Positions 32,155 to 44,063 of a stretch of DNA of 64,000 nt are shown here, piece after piece. Both the position numbers and the translations under genes were made by a program. The notes under the pieces are model-generated. The model saw nothing but the letters and a program-made list of their open reading frames with translations. It ran no database searches and was not told the DNA's origin. Position 1 is the first letter of the stretch. Each line of letters starts with the position of its first letter. Source of the DNA: Sclerotiophoma versabilis (lineage: Eukaryota; Ascomycota; Dothideomycetes; Pleosporales; Didymellaceae); assembly GCA_012274445.1 (NCBI GenBank), contig JAAROD010000087.1:496001-560000 (forward strand), in the 5' to 3' direction.

Positions 32155-33424
32155 ATGCCCCCAACATGGGCGATTCTTGTAGCATTGACCTTCTTGGTGG
32201 GCGCGTTGTTGTTCTGGGTAAGCATCCATTGCGACATGGCAGCCATAGTAACGCTAATCGATTGCGCAGACATACGTCGCCCTCACATTGTTCGCGCCCT
32301 CCCCTCGACTCCCTAGACCATCCGAGAAACAGTATATCACTATACTGCCTGACGGCACTCGAAGCACACCAAAGCAGTTGCCATGTTGGCTTGACAAGTG
32401 GGCGGCCGAGAAGGAACTGGCAAAGAAAGAGGCATCGAAAGCACCAGGAACCAAGGTTGTGATACCACCACAGATGCCCATTGAAGAGGCCGAGCTATTC
32501 ATGACCGTCGTGGTTCCCGCGTACAACGAGGAGGAGCGTATGGGTGGCATGCTCGAAGAGGCTGTTGACTACTTACAGAGTCAGTATGGTTCGGCGCATG
32601 AGGGTGAGAAGGGTAGCGGCAAAGAGAAGGGCTGGGAGATTTTGATTGTTAGCGACGGCAGTACAGATGGGACAGTCGACAAGGCGCTGGAATTTGCAAA
32701 GGAACATCAATTGAGCGAGCATCCAGTCCCAGTCGCTGGCCCTTGGACGAAGAACGGCACAGAAATGACGCTCCACTCAACACATATACCCCACGGCAGT
32801 ATCCGTGTTATCACCCTTGAGGAAAACCGTGGAAAGGGTGGTGCGGTCACACATGGCATGAGACATGCTAGAGGGCAGTACATCGTCTTTGCGGACGCAG
32901 ATGGCGCGAGTCGATTTAGTGACCTTGGCAAGCTGGTTGAGGGTTGCAAGAAGATCGAGGATAATGATGGAAGAGGTGTTGCCATTGGTAGCCGAGCCCA
33001 CTTGGTAGGGAGCGAAGCCGTTGTCAAGGTATGTTTGCGAGTCAATTCACCCTACAATACCAATACTAACATGGTCAAGCGCTCCAAACTCCGCAACTTC
33101 CTTATGTACTCTTTCCATCTTCTCCTCCGCGTCATGACGCCAGCCGCAACCGCCCGCATCAAGGACACCCAGTGCGGCTTCAAACTCTTCTCGAGACCAT
33201 CGTTACCTTATATCGTACCCTACATGCACTCCGAAGGCTGGATCTTCGACGTCGAGATGCTCATGCTGGCTGAGAGCGCTGACATTGCTATGATTGAAGT
33301 CGCGATAGGGTGGAAGGAGGTCATGGGAAGCAAGCTGAATGTTATCTGGGACAGCATTGGTATGGCTTGGGGGCTGGCACTCTTGAGAGTGTGCTGGCTT
33401 GTTGGTATCTGGCAGAGGGACTAG
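32155..33424 (+). CDS. ALG5: Dolichyl-phosphate beta-glucosyltransferase (ALG5)
   Basis: Three exons, 32155-32217, 32270-33028 and 33080-33424, giving 388 aa. The start at 32155 puts one membrane helix right at the N-terminus (PPTWAILVALTFLVGALLFW-TYVAL), as in the family; an upstream in-frame ATG at 32077 is possible but adds an atypical tail. The GT2/GT-A domain shows MTVVVPAYNEEERM, LIVSDGSTDGT, ENRGKGGAVTHGM and the DxD-like FADADGASRF. It ends with the ALG5-specific RIKDTQCGFKLFSR and EGWIFDVEMLMLAE. The enzyme makes Dol-P-Glc on the ER face for N-glycan precursor assembly. The intron at 33029-33079 keeps the frame but clearly interrupts VVK-RSKLRNF. Confidence 0.94.
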
Positions 33425-33838
33425 GTGCATAGCATAGAAGACAATGAAGTACCATGTGTCGAGCCACAGCCTTCACTTCAGTATCGAAAGTTGCGGGCTT
33501 CTGATCCTCTCCTTACGAAGCTAGACTCCTAAACTGCTCGTCGACTGTTTAAGATACCAAAGGTATCACTATTCGTACTCACCATGAGCGCGTTGTGCTC
33601 AAAATCGTCCATAGATCCTTCTATGGCGACATCGAGAACGTCACCATCCCTCCGGCCGCGTACACGCATCAAATGCGTGTGATTAAACCTCGGCATTCTA
33701 CCTTCAAGTCAATAGACATTATGAAAGTGCTTCAGTGTGTTTCAACACTGCTACTAGCTAAATTAGTAGGGTGCGCGGTTGTTGCGACGCTTCGCAGACT
33801 GTCACGCTCTTCGCGTGTTACTGGCGTGTTGATGGATG
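33425..33838. other. Convergent intergenic, no gene seen
   Basis: 414 bp between the 3' ends of ALG5 and the Kelch gene. It holds one short perfect palindrome (GATACCAAAGGTATC near 33553) and no coding signal. Confidence 0.4.
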
Positions 33839-35184
33839 TTACTCCAATCTGATGACCCATCCATCTCCAACTCTTTCACCCTTTGCATTCACACCACCCC
33901 AGAGTGCTATACTCTTTTCGTCGTGCATGACATCTGCACCGAAGAAAGCTCTCGGACCTGGATGTAGCTTCCCATCCATCTCTTCCAGCTCTTTCTCAGA
34001 CGGCACCTGAACGACTGCCTCGCCCCAAGAGAGCTCGTGAGTATCTGCGCCAAGAGCGGATCTGATTGCATCCTTGATCTTCGCTGGCTTAATGGCCTCC
34101 TTGAATGATGTTGAAGCTTTCATCCGAAGATCGCTGGACGGTATCTGCAGCGCCCATGTATCGCTCCACTGTGTAGCATCTTTAGAGTGTGCAGAATCCT
34201 CCGGAGCGTTAGTCGTTGAAGATTGCGTATCTGGACGGGCTCCGAGGAGATAGATAAGGTAGTTGCGGCCATATCCGGTGTGAATTGGTAGAAGAGCTCC
34301 GTCCTGTCGAGCTCGTGGACCTGGGGCCATTGGATTTGTCGGAAATGTGAAGGAATCCCACGACATTTCGTTCTGCGGTGAAGATATATCTAGGTGGTGG
34401 AGCTGACTGCTCATTGGGTCAGAGCCAGAGATCAGCCAAAGCTGGTTGTTCGCTAGAGCCACGTTGGTAGTGGCAACCGGCGCGGTGGGAAGCTGCCACC
34501 ACACCTTTGAAGCAATATCAAATTGCCAGATATCACTGGCTTGGTCGCCTGTTCCGTCGTAGCCACCAAAAAGCACAATGCACTTGTCTTGTGCGAAGAG
34601 CTTTGCGTGTCGTCGCGGACCAGGAGCAAGGTCAAGAGTCGATGGTACCAGGTGTTCCCAGGTCTTGCGTTCTGGGCTGAACATCCATACTGACGACTTC
34701 TCATCTAGAAGCTCGTCCTTTTCGTTACAGCCTCCATAAACAACAACATTACCATGAAAAGCACAAGCTGCATGACTGGCCCTTCCATCCGGCAATTCGT
34801 CGTCTCCAGCCGAAGGTATCGCCGGGATCAAGTTGTAGTCCATCTCGGGCTCGCCAGAGTGCTCTAGGGTTACTGCGTGAATGTCATTGCTTGCTAGCTT
34901 GTTTTCTGCAGTGATGCCACCAAAGATGTAGGCTTTGTTGTTGACTACTGTCAAAGTGTGGTGTGACCTTTCTAGTGATCGACTGAAGAGGTAAGCAAAC
35001 ATACAAAGTGTGGGAGGGGACAAACCAACCCCGAGTGGTCGCCTGAAGTTGTTGCTACCCGATTGAAAGTTGCCTTGAGAGGCAACGTCGGCTTCGAAAC
35101 GATGTACGCCGCATAGCCAGCCTCGGCGGTGTGCTCGATCGCCTCGGCGGCTATATAAGCTCCGGCTGCAACTTCAGCGGCCAT
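33839..35184 (-). CDS. Kelch-repeat protein
   Basis: Two exons, 35184-35030 and 34982-33839, with a 47-bp intron, giving 432 aa. A short Ala/Glu-rich N-terminus (MAAEVAAGAYIAAEAIEHTAEAGYAAY) precedes several Kelch blades with the usual HTL...KAYIFGG, SHAACAFHGNVVVYGG, RRHAKLFAQDKCIVLFGG and GRNYLIYLLGA signatures. These predict a beta-propeller. No BTB, F-box or enzymatic domain is present. The fold suggests a protein-interaction scaffold. Such stand-alone fungal Kelch proteins have varied roles (polarity, nitrile-specifier-like), and I cannot pick one. Confidence 0.85.
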
Positions 35185-35950
35185 AGTCCCTTTCTTATAC
35201 AGTTGCTGTCGTGGTCTAGGGTTAGCGAGATTTCGCCAGGTCGATGATAAGACTAGCGATTAAGGAAGCGAACGGGGTTCGTGATGTGGTTACTGCAGGT
35301 ACCAACGCGCCATGACGTCAGCGTCTCACAGCTCCCTTTCTCTGTCGATCGCAAACGAATCACAACTCAAACGGTCTCATACACATGCCAAGTATGAACA
35401 TCTGGATTGTAACAAAATTTTGGCCTTATTGTGTTGTTCTTGGGCCCTCTCAATATGCTCCAATGTCAGCACATCTTAGTGCTTGGTTCACCAGAAGCCT
35501 GGTAGTCTGCAAATACAGAGCAAATCCGAAACATTTATTCCAGGCAAATCAGCCAACCATACCATGATCTACCATTTCATGAACCACAAAGATCGGACGG
35601 CGTAGACGATCGTCATTGATGACAGGTTATCCCCCGTAGTTCTCTCGAGATACCAGTTGATGGACCGAGAATCGGTAGACCACGCCTTTGGACGCCTCAA
35701 CCAACGTTCTTAATACCAGCGTCTTCAATGGCAGCGATGTAATTGTCTTCGGACGTGCTTTAACTGGCAGCAGCGGCCTCAGCCTCCTCTCGCTCTTTCT
35801 TCTTGCAGTAGCGGTGGTGCTCACGCTCTAAAAGACATACGTGACGATGAGGAGACCTACTACCACCAAGCCACAAGCGACCGACATGAACTCAATGAAT
35901 AGAAACACAAGAGCGGTGCGCCTAACTTGGCTAGCTGTCAGCTGGCTCTT
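35185..35950. other. Intergenic, no gene seen
   Basis: Promoter of the Kelch gene plus the 3' flank of the CoA-transferase gene. Only short frames occur. Confidence 0.4.
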
Positions 35951-37436
35951 CTATAACCACACTGGGTCACTGCTACCAAGCGGCTTTGGCATAAGCTCCC
36001 ACCCAATCTCCACCCCATCAATCCTAGCCGCATGCTTGACAGCCTTAAGCTCACCGAAGCCTGTCTGTCTCGTTTCCAGATACTTGCTGACGTCTTCAGG
36101 CTGTTTGAAGTCTCTGCGCTCGAAGCCACTTTGGCTGTCGTACTGACCCAATGATCGCATGTATCGCATGACACCTGCAAGTGAGACCTTTATTTCATAG
36201 GCTCCTCCTTCGATCGCTCGTTTGTACAAAGCTGCCATGATGCCTGTGGCTAGCAGATACCCGGAGCCGTGGTCAAGGGCTTGACATGGAAGTACCTTTG
36301 CGGCTTCACCAGCTCCGTATCTTTCAGCATCAGCAACGTTGATGCCGGAACAAGTCTGCACAAGGGAGTCGAAACCACGTCGTTGCGACCAAGGACCCTC
36401 CGGACCATAAGCATTCAAGCTTGCGATAATGAGATTAGGATTCAGTGCAATCAGCTCCTCGTTCGATAGCCCTTGTGCGGCGAGACTACCTGGTCGATAG
36501 CTTTGAATAAATACATCGGCTGTACGGAGAAGTTCCAGCAGCTTCGCTTTGTCGTCAGGTTGCTTGATGTGCAGCTGTACGGTTCGCTTTCCTCTCGATA
36601 CGTCAATGTCGATGTCCGGAAGATCAGGTAATGAAGGAGAAGTAACCCATACAACATCCTAAGTTTTAATTAGCTGTCTATCGAGCCGTGAATATACAAC
36701 GGTGATCACTGACCGCTCCGTGAGCTGCTAAAGTCTTCCCTGCTACTGGGGCCGCGATAACACGCGACATCTCGACCACGCGGACACCCTGGAGGCATTT
36801 ATTGGCTTGCGTTGATGGGTTGCTCTTGATTAGATGTGGCGTTCCTTCTGCAATCTTGCTCAGCAGAATGGGGAAGTCAGCGACCGCTTTTGCCTGTGGA
36901 AGCGCATCCCACTCTTCGAAAGATCGAAGTGCTGCCATTACTGCACCTTCCTTGATGGCTACAGTCTCAAGATCAATCGAATCCCATTGTAACATTTTCT
37001 CAGCAACGTCCTCTCTTGTCGCGCCGACTTCCAAGCCCAGGATCCTGGTAGCATTCTCTCGGTGGTTTGGAAACCCATCGTGCATTCTGACATAGCCGTC
37101 CCGAGTCCTGTGCAAACCGCCAATTGTGCCAAAGGCTGAGGGCGCAGGTTTTCCATTAAGCACATATAAGCGTTCTGATTTGAACTCGACACATGCGTGC
37201 TCTGCCGGTACTATAACATTCGGTACTGGCTTGTTGTTACGGGTCGTCCAGATGAGAGCAGCCGAGAGTGCCGACAAGCCAATTGAAGCTTGAGCCAAAT
37301 GACCAACTTTGAACGAAGAAGGACAGCATTCGGCATCGATTGGAAGATAAATGAACTTCAGGAAGTCTTTGGGTAGGCCCAGAGACGTCCATACATGCTC
37401 TACCGTGTCCACAGGCTTGAAGCTGTGTCTATTCAT
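35951..37436 (-). CDS. CaiB/BaiF (family III) CoA-transferase
   Basis: Two exons, 37436-36714 and 36658-35951, with an intron (GTCAGT...CTTAG), giving 476 aa. The ATG at 37436 (MNRHSFKPVDTVEHVW) is the first true ATG; the frame is open for three more codons from a TTG. The C-terminal half is a typical CoA-transferase family III domain: GVRVVEMSRVIAAPVAGKTLAAHGADVVWV, DIDVSRGKRTVQL, DVFIQSYRPGSL, IIASLNAYGPEGPWSQRRGFDSLVQ. The N-terminal half is a diverged second copy of the fold, as in fungal L-carnitine dehydratase/alpha-methylacyl-CoA racemase-like proteins. It likely moves CoA between carboxylic acids. It is divergent from a P450 gene, suggesting a shared catabolic or secondary pathway. 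Confidence 0.85.
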
Positions 37437-37926
37437 GGCGTCCAAGCTGGTTATTGGTCACTATTGATGAGAGTGAAGTGATTTTGGCATTGCGTGCGAC
37501 GCAGTAATGACCCCGGGTACTCGCAAGATGACTCCATCGCGGGCTTCGCAGACTGCGTAACCCTGAGGGTGATTTCGGAATCGAAGTTCCGATAGGTCGG
37601 CGTTCTGGAGATGAAGCCGACGCTAGCAGAGCTTAGTGGGAATATCGTGTAGGAGGCATTACTGATGCTTTTGCTCACCAACATATACGAGCGCGCCAAC
37701 GCTGCTGACCTTGTCACCAGCTAGAGAAAGAGCAGTTGTGTAGGTCAATCATGTTTAGGCCTACCATGATGCCGGCCAATCCTCGTTGGGCACTTGGCTT
37801 ACGCAGAAACCCCGCACGGTGGCATGATGGGTCAACGAGGGCCCGGGATTGATAAACCGACTCAACGAACATGAGATGTTTGAAAACAACTAAATAAACT
37901 CAGTCTTTGCATTAAAGACAACCGTC
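37437..37926. promoter_or_regulatory. Divergent intergenic, CoA-transferase / P450
   Basis: 490 bp between outward-facing starts. No binding site is named with confidence. Confidence 0.35.
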
Positions 37927-39541
37927 ATGCTTTTCACCACGTTTTATACTCTCAACATTATCGCAGGCTACATCGCATTAGCAGCTGTCTTGGTAGGTTA
38001 AGTGCAGACGCAACCACATGTAATACTGAGTTAACAACGCCCACCAGGTTGTTGCAAAGATCTTGTATAACCTATATCTCCATCCGCTCCGCCATTACCC
38101 TGGACCGAAGCTATGGGCAGCATCCCGACTCACATGGGCTCATGCTATGCAATCTGGAGACTATCACCAGAAGCTACATGTTATGCATGAGCAGTACGGG
38201 CAGGTAGTACGCGTTGCACCCGACGAGCTATCGTTTATTACTCCCGAAGCCTGGAAAGACATCTATGGCAATCGCAACATTCGAAAGAACTCCACTTGGA
38301 CTGGCAACGAAGAAAAGGACCATCCTATCAGCATAGTAAGCACCGACGAAGCTACCCACTTGAGGAACAGACGAGCTCTCACCAGTGCCTTTACTGAGCA
38401 TGCTATCGCCGAACACGCTACGATCCTAGAAGGCTTGGTTGGTCTCCTGATTCAACGTTTCAAAGAAGCGACGAACAACGCCAATAATTCCGCGGTGCTG
38501 GATGTAGTCGATTGGCTCAACTGGCTGACCTTCGACATCTCAGGTGCACTCTCCTTTGGGGAGTCGTTCGATAGCGTCAAGACTGGTCGCGCCCACCCCT
38601 GGGTGGAGATTTCATGCAGCTTTGGCAAAGGCATCGCGTTGATGGCCTCCATCAACTTCTTCTATCCCCTCAACAAGATCTTGAAGCTCGCGATGCCCAA
38701 ACCCATTATGGAAAAGATGCGGTATCATAAGCAACTCGCGCATGAGAAGTTCATGCAACGACTGAGCATGCAGGACAAGGCAAAAGCGCAGGACTATGTC
38801 GGCTCCATCATGACATACAACGAAGAGAAGGGCGAGATCAAGATACCGAAAGAGGAAATCGAGGCGAACATGACGCTTCTGATCTTTGCTGGTAGCGAGA
38901 CCACGAGCTCGGCTATGAGTGCAATTTTGACTGAGCTGCTTCGGAGCCCGGCAGCTCTAGAAAAGGCCACAGAAGAAGTCCGGTCAGCGTTCGCTTCAGA
39001 AAAGGACATCAATGTGGCTAGTATCTCAAAGCTGGAGTACCTTACAGCTGTCATTCAGGAGGGCATCAGGATGGGACCACCAGCTGCGATCGGAGTACCT
39101 CGTGTGGTACAGAAAGAGGGAGCGATGATCTCAGGTCAATACGTACCTAGTGGTGTAAGTTGTAACTAACCATTGCGCTGCTTAAACCACTGGCTAACAC
39201 TGCAGACTTTCGTATCCGTGAATCAGTACCCGACTTTTCGATCAGCGACTAACTTCGCCGATCCCAATTCGTTTGTTCCGGAGCGCTTTCTGACTAATTC
39301 ACCCTTCCCTGCTGACAGACTCGACGCCTTTGAGCCTTTCTTAATCGGACGGCATAAGTGTATCGGCCAAAAGCTGGCATGGACTATCATGCGGCTTACA
39401 ATTGCCAGGCTCTTATTCTCTTTTAACCTCAATGCACCAACCGAGATGGCAGATTTTGGGAAACAAAAAACCTACATATTTTGGGAGAAGCGTCCCTTAC
39501 ACATTCTCATGACCTCCCGTGATGGTCTTGAGGATATGTGA
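37927..39541 (+). CDS. Cytochrome P450 monooxygenase
   Basis: Three exons, 37927-37992, 38048-39154 and 39206-39541, giving 502 aa. An N-terminal membrane anchor (FTTFYTLNIIAGYIALAAVLVVAKILY) is followed by LYLHPLRHYPGPKLWAASR. The I-helix oxygen-binding motif is AGSETTSS. The ExxR motif is EGIR in AVIQEGIRMGPP. The heme loop is FLIGRHKCIGQ with axial Cys443 (by count), and PERF precedes it. This is a complete, ER-anchored class II P450. Its sequence looks like fungal CYP families used in secondary metabolism (CYP65-like), but the substrate cannot be read from the sequence. The divergent CoA-transferase is its closest neighbour. Confidence 0.9.
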
Positions 39542-40973
39542 GTTTTCACCTAGTCTCTCATTGAAAGCTAAAGACATCACATCCATTTAACATCAATGTA
39601 AACTCTTGTGTAATGATACCCAGCACTCGCAATATACCTGTATGCTCATATGAGTGTGCATGTGTAAGTCACGTGACCCCAGATCTCTAAGGCTCCCGCT
39701 GTGCGTAGCCAATCCGACACCTTTTTGGCTCTTTGCTGTCACAAAGTGTGTTATGCGCAAGGAGTCAAATGTCTTACCTTGGCGGTGGTGCGCAAAAATG
39801 CGAACCGCACCTGTAGGCAACGAGGTATGGCTGCGTGTGCTGCATGCGCTAGCGCAGTCGGAAACTGCCGCGGCGCATGAGATTACGCCTGGCACAACAT
39901 CGATGGCCGCTTGACACGTGTGGAGATGCAACTGCTGAAGCGTACTATTCAGTATTACCAACTCGAACCTCGAAACAGAATTTTTGTTGAGATCATACCG
40001 TGAGGTATCTCTTCCTTGGACGAGAGTTTTGATCGCAGTTCCAGGCAGTATGCGACAACAACTCACCGATCGAAGGCTAACATTTCGTTCAACGACGGGC
40101 CAGGATGTAGAAGACGAATGACCAAAATGGGCCAAGGCAGCTGTCAGGCATTGAATTAGGTGTCATGACGGCGCAGCTTTTACAGTTGGGCTCGGTTGGG
40201 CCATCAATGTACGATGGAAGAAGGAGAAACGCGCCAACGCGCCTCGTCGGCGGAGCGCACTGTTCTCAACGGAGCTGAAGCCGGGTTGTTCTGATCCCTG
40301 TTACTCAAAGTGATTGGATGGGTCAAGATGCGCCATGCAGCTGCTCGGTCCGTGCATGCATAGGGCTCAATCCGTAGGCCTGTTTTACCACATATGTATA
40401 CTCCTCCACGTGCTGTCCATGTCGGTTGATACTGCAGGATGCAAGCGCAGCAAGCGTGCATGCTGAGGAAGTCATGCCGGCAACTGTGCAAAGACCGCGC
40501 TTTAGATTTTGTTGTTTATCATATGGTATACTGATTTCACAGAAAGCCAGGCACTTAGATCTTTTAGTCGACTGCATGTAATCATGATAATCAGAACTTA
40601 CTGTGCTGCGTTGAATACGAGAACGGCGGATGGACTTATCAGGTCAGGGATGTGGACTCGGAGATCAGAAGCGACGCGCTGCGGGAGCGGTCCTGCGGGT
40701 AGCCGTTAGAGCAACATGCTGGGTGGCTGCCTCGTTTGCCTAGTCTGGTTCGCAGACTCACTTGCGGACCCTGTCAACGAGCATCGTCTTCATGGGCCGC
40801 CAGATCTATAAAACGTGAGGAACAAGTTCTTCAGATTCTATCCTTCGTGGGTTTCAAAGGCCCAATTTCTCCCTCTATTTACACACAAGTTGATACGCTA
40901 CCCTTGATGATAAGAAACATCTCGTCTTCGGCCAATCAAACTTGATCCAAACGCCGACCTTTTAAACATAAAC
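39542..40973. other. Long intergenic, no gene seen
   Basis: 1.4 kb with only short frames on both strands. There are GCATGCATGC-like palindromic runs near 40349-40465, but no transposon ends. Confidence 0.4.
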
Positions 40974-41312
40974 ATGCCTCACAATACTGCACGCAACGGT
41001 GGCCCCACGTAGGTTTCGCGCGCCCCTTATTCAGACTCAGTGCTTCTCAAATCCACCCTGAATACTACTAAGACATGTTCAAGACCTGTTGCACCTCGTC
41101 GATTTGCAAGGCCCTGCGCTGCAAAGCTTACCGCAGCCGCACTGGCTATCCATGATCTTCACTATAACAACAAAGAGTACATCGATAATAAGCATCATCG
41201 GGCGGTTGCTCTTTATAAGGCGGCTGAGGCGATGGGAGCAAAACTGCCACTGCACTCTTTCAAGCAGGACGAATGGGAATTTGAGAAGTGGCTGAAGACG
41301 CGAAGCTCTTGA
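40974..41312 (+). CDS. Small protein of unknown function
   Basis: Two exons, 40974-41008 and 41084-41312, with a 75-bp intron (GTAGGT...TACTAAG...CAAG), giving 87 aa. The starting MPHNTARNGGPT joins PVAPRRFARPCAAKLTAAALAIHDLHYNNKEYID and continues to ...SFKQDEWEFEKWLKTRSS. The second exon has the composition of real protein. A first exon with a good Kozak-like context (AACATGCC) makes the model plausible. No signal peptide, membrane helix or known domain is seen. Confidence 0.5.
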
Positions 41313-42444
41313 TCCTTGTCGGGATCTCCGTCTCACCGCATCGAAGCATCTTCGCACTTGCAGCGAGCTGTCGCGAAGGATTAATCTTTGCGGTAGGCTG
41401 CACATAAGCACATTGATATCACTCGCCCTCTATTGCTTCCTCGTAATCGTAGTGCATGCCCATTATGCTCAGATGTGAGATACATCTGTTCAACGGATTA
41501 TGCAATCCATAAACACGTGGGTCTTGCGGTACGGCACTAGGCACACTCCTGCAGCTACGTGCATTATGCCGCAGAATACCCGGGGGATCCATTGTGCAAA
41601 AGTCACTTGTCGCCCTTTCCGTTTAGCCTTGCCGCACTACATGTTTCAGGGTCGCCTCAGGGACCCTCCCGCTTCAGTTGCCCCACAATATGCACAATGA
41701 CGTCAGAGCGTTTTGGGACTTCACGAGCAGTAACTGGATGGCCCAGCACAGTTTGTATTTGATATCATACCAAATTGTTGTCGTGGATGTTCAACATACC
41801 TCTTTTACAAACTGGCAGTCGACTTGACTGACCATCGCGATCACCTATCTCATACAATAATACTATCAATGGTTCGCAAAACGTGCGGACCACCCCAACT
41901 CTGGGGCCAATGATCCATTATTCATATCCTATAAATACATGCAGGCTCTAAGCGGATATAGATACACGTAAGGCATGTGGGACGAGGTGGATCCCTCTAT
42001 ACATTGTGGGGAGGGCTACCCGCATAGCCGCTAATTGGTAGTATATAGGGCAAAGCAGGAGAGTCTAATAAGTCAGTCATGTGGAAGCAATACGAAATGC
42101 ACAGCTCTGTTGGACTTCTTCGCATTGGACCTAGCTGGCGGCGATAAAATCGAATTTCTACGGTAGAAGAGGGAAACTGCGAATTTTGCGAATTTTTACG
42201 CAGACAATGTTTACACTATAATGAATTCCATTATGCGTCACTCCACCAGTAGCACACTCACGCCTAGAGCATTATCTACAGAGTCAACACGAGCCTCACA
42301 ACCATCAAGCCCTCTGAAAACCTCCGCTCAGATTCTCCTCTTAATTAAAACGTCCTAGCTGACTCCATCTGATCAGGGTAAAGTTGCATTCAACTCTGAT
42401 TCTCTAGTTTCCAAGGTTTGCAGCCTGGGGCATGTTCTAGAAGT
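41313..42444. other. Intergenic, no gene seen
   Basis: 1.1 kb without supported coding. The part after 41900 is AT-rich. Confidence 0.4.
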
Positions 42445-43228
42445 TTACAACGTGCCCTCACCAAGGCACCTCTTCAAGGGGATAGTGTCGCCCGTGCAGA
42501 GCGAGATGACACCATTGACCCAGTTCATATCGCCATAGCGCCTGTTCTCAAAAGAATCAGCCTGGTAGTACGACAGGCTACCTTGGCCACCGATATCTCC
42601 CTGCCAGACATTGCCGCTCTGACGGTTTGTCCACGCGTTAGTGACAAAGGCACCGTACTTGTCCTTTGGCACTGCAGCTGAGAACTGCTGGGTCTGAGTT
42701 GTCGTCCACGTGGTGCCGTAGTCGATCGACACAGATGCGGAGAGGAAGTCTTTGACGAGCGTGATATCGACGCCCCTGTTAACGTTGATCGAGTTTGCGA
42801 TCGAGTAGCCGGTGGAGACGGTGATTGTTGTTGGTCCGCCTTGAGCCTTGTCAGTACAGTAACTTCATTAGAAAAATTGTAGACTTACCCTTAACAACCT
42901 GACTAGTTAGAACGTCCCAGCCTAAAAAGCGAGTAGGGGCATTGGGAATAATGAGGCTAACAGAACGCTTGTGGAGGCTAGCTTCAGGTTGGTTGGTCTC
43001 GTTGACGGAGACAGTGATGAGATTGTCGTCAAGGTAGCCGGGTGTAGGGGGTACAACGCCAGACTCGCGGAGCTTTTTGATCTCTTCGAACTCGTCGCGT
43101 TTCATCACTTCATAGCGACCATCATTGCCGTAGAGGATGACATCGTCGACACCAACAGTGATGGGGGCTGGTGCAGCAGTAATCAGAGCAGCGCTGGAGG
43201 CGAGAGCGAGGACTTGAGTGAAATGCAT
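42445..43228 (-). CDS. Secreted pro-protein, candidate effector-like
   Basis: Two exons, 43228-42889 and 42839-42445, with a 49-bp intron whose downstream acceptor (CTCAAG) restores the frame, giving 244 aa. A signal peptide (MHFTQVLALASSAALITAAPAP) precedes a pro-region. A Kex2-type KR lies at 87-88 (ASLHKR-SVSLIIPN). The mature part is rich in Thr, Ser and aromatic residues (TGYSIANSINVNRGVDITLVKDFLSASVSIDYGTTWTTTQTQQF; SGNVWQGDIGGQGSLSYYQADSF), suggesting a beta-rich fold. It ends ISLCTGDTIPLKRCLGEGTL with two Cys. It resembles proteins sometimes labelled Celp0028 effector-like in plant-associated ascomycetes; I recall this only from memory. Function is unknown. Confidence 0.75.
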
Positions 43229-43561
43229 TATGAACGAATGACTGGGTCTGGAAGACTGAAGGAGTGAATGTGGATTCTGCGCTGAAGTGTCTGAGCGATG
43301 ATGTTGAATTTGGTGAAGTGGTGATTCTACTTATACAGACTTGACTCTATCCTGTCCACTGAGTCCTCGTGCCGGATGTGTCGAATACGAGGCTATGATA
43401 GAACGGGCACTTGGCAGTACCTCCACTTGCGTAAGAATATACCATCGGACCGAGCATTGATGAAGTTAGTGGAGTTCCTCGGAAGAACTGGCATGACTAG
43501 ATCATGCACCTGACTGATCTGCGCTAACACTTCAGTTCGTCAGTTCAACCCACAGTGAGGC
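43229..43561. promoter_or_regulatory. 5' flank of the secreted pro-protein gene
   Basis: 333 bp upstream of the secreted pro-protein ATG, with a TATA-like ACTTATACAG near 43330. No other feature is seen. Confidence 0.3.
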
Positions 43562-43975
43562 TCAACTTTCCTGTTCTTCAATGCATGGTCTTAGCGCCTC
43601 CCACCATTGGTCATGCCAAAGATAGAAAGGTCGGACCGAAGCGCACAACGTTTCATGACCTTGACGTGTGGCAGGGTGACCTTCCCAATGCAGCCTGACA
43701 GCTCCATACTGATAATACTGATAACCTGTGGGGTTAACGACCTTGTATTCGCGCTTGAACCACCGAAATAACACCATTTTGGGTCTGTCGAACATTTCCC
43801 TATGCGGAGAGGCAGGTGTCACGATGTTTACCACATTTTCACCGTCGCGCCGATGTAATCTCCCCATTCTACGTTGACAGCTTGGCAAAAGACGACATAG
43901 GAGGAGCGTCAATGTTGGTAATCGAGAGAGCTGGAGGATAAGTACCCTGCGCGAGCTGGTAGAGACAGACATCAT
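43562..43975 (-). CDS. Hypothetical protein (tentative)
   Basis: An uninterrupted 137-codon frame from ATG 43975 (a second ATG follows at once). It has a Leu-rich start (RVLILQLSRLPTLTLLLCRLLP) and a Trp/Tyr-rich second half (MVLFRWFKREYKVVNPTGYQYYQYGAVRLHWEG; FYLWHDQWWEALRPC). The composition is protein-like, but no family is recognised and no splice support exists. It could be spurious. Confidence 0.3.
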   Translation of the reverse strand: MMSVSTSSRRVLILQLSRLPTLTLLLCRLLPSCQRRMGRLHRRDGENVVNIVTPASPHREMFDRPKMVLFRWFKREYKVVNPTGYQYYQYGAVRLHWEGHPATRQGHETLCASVRPFYLWHDQWWEALRPCIEEQES

Positions 43976-44063
43976 CACACCTCAGATAATCATTATCTAC
44001 GCTCGTTCACTTGCACCCACATTCGTTCGCTTCAGACTCCCACACTCTTTCAATATATTCAAG

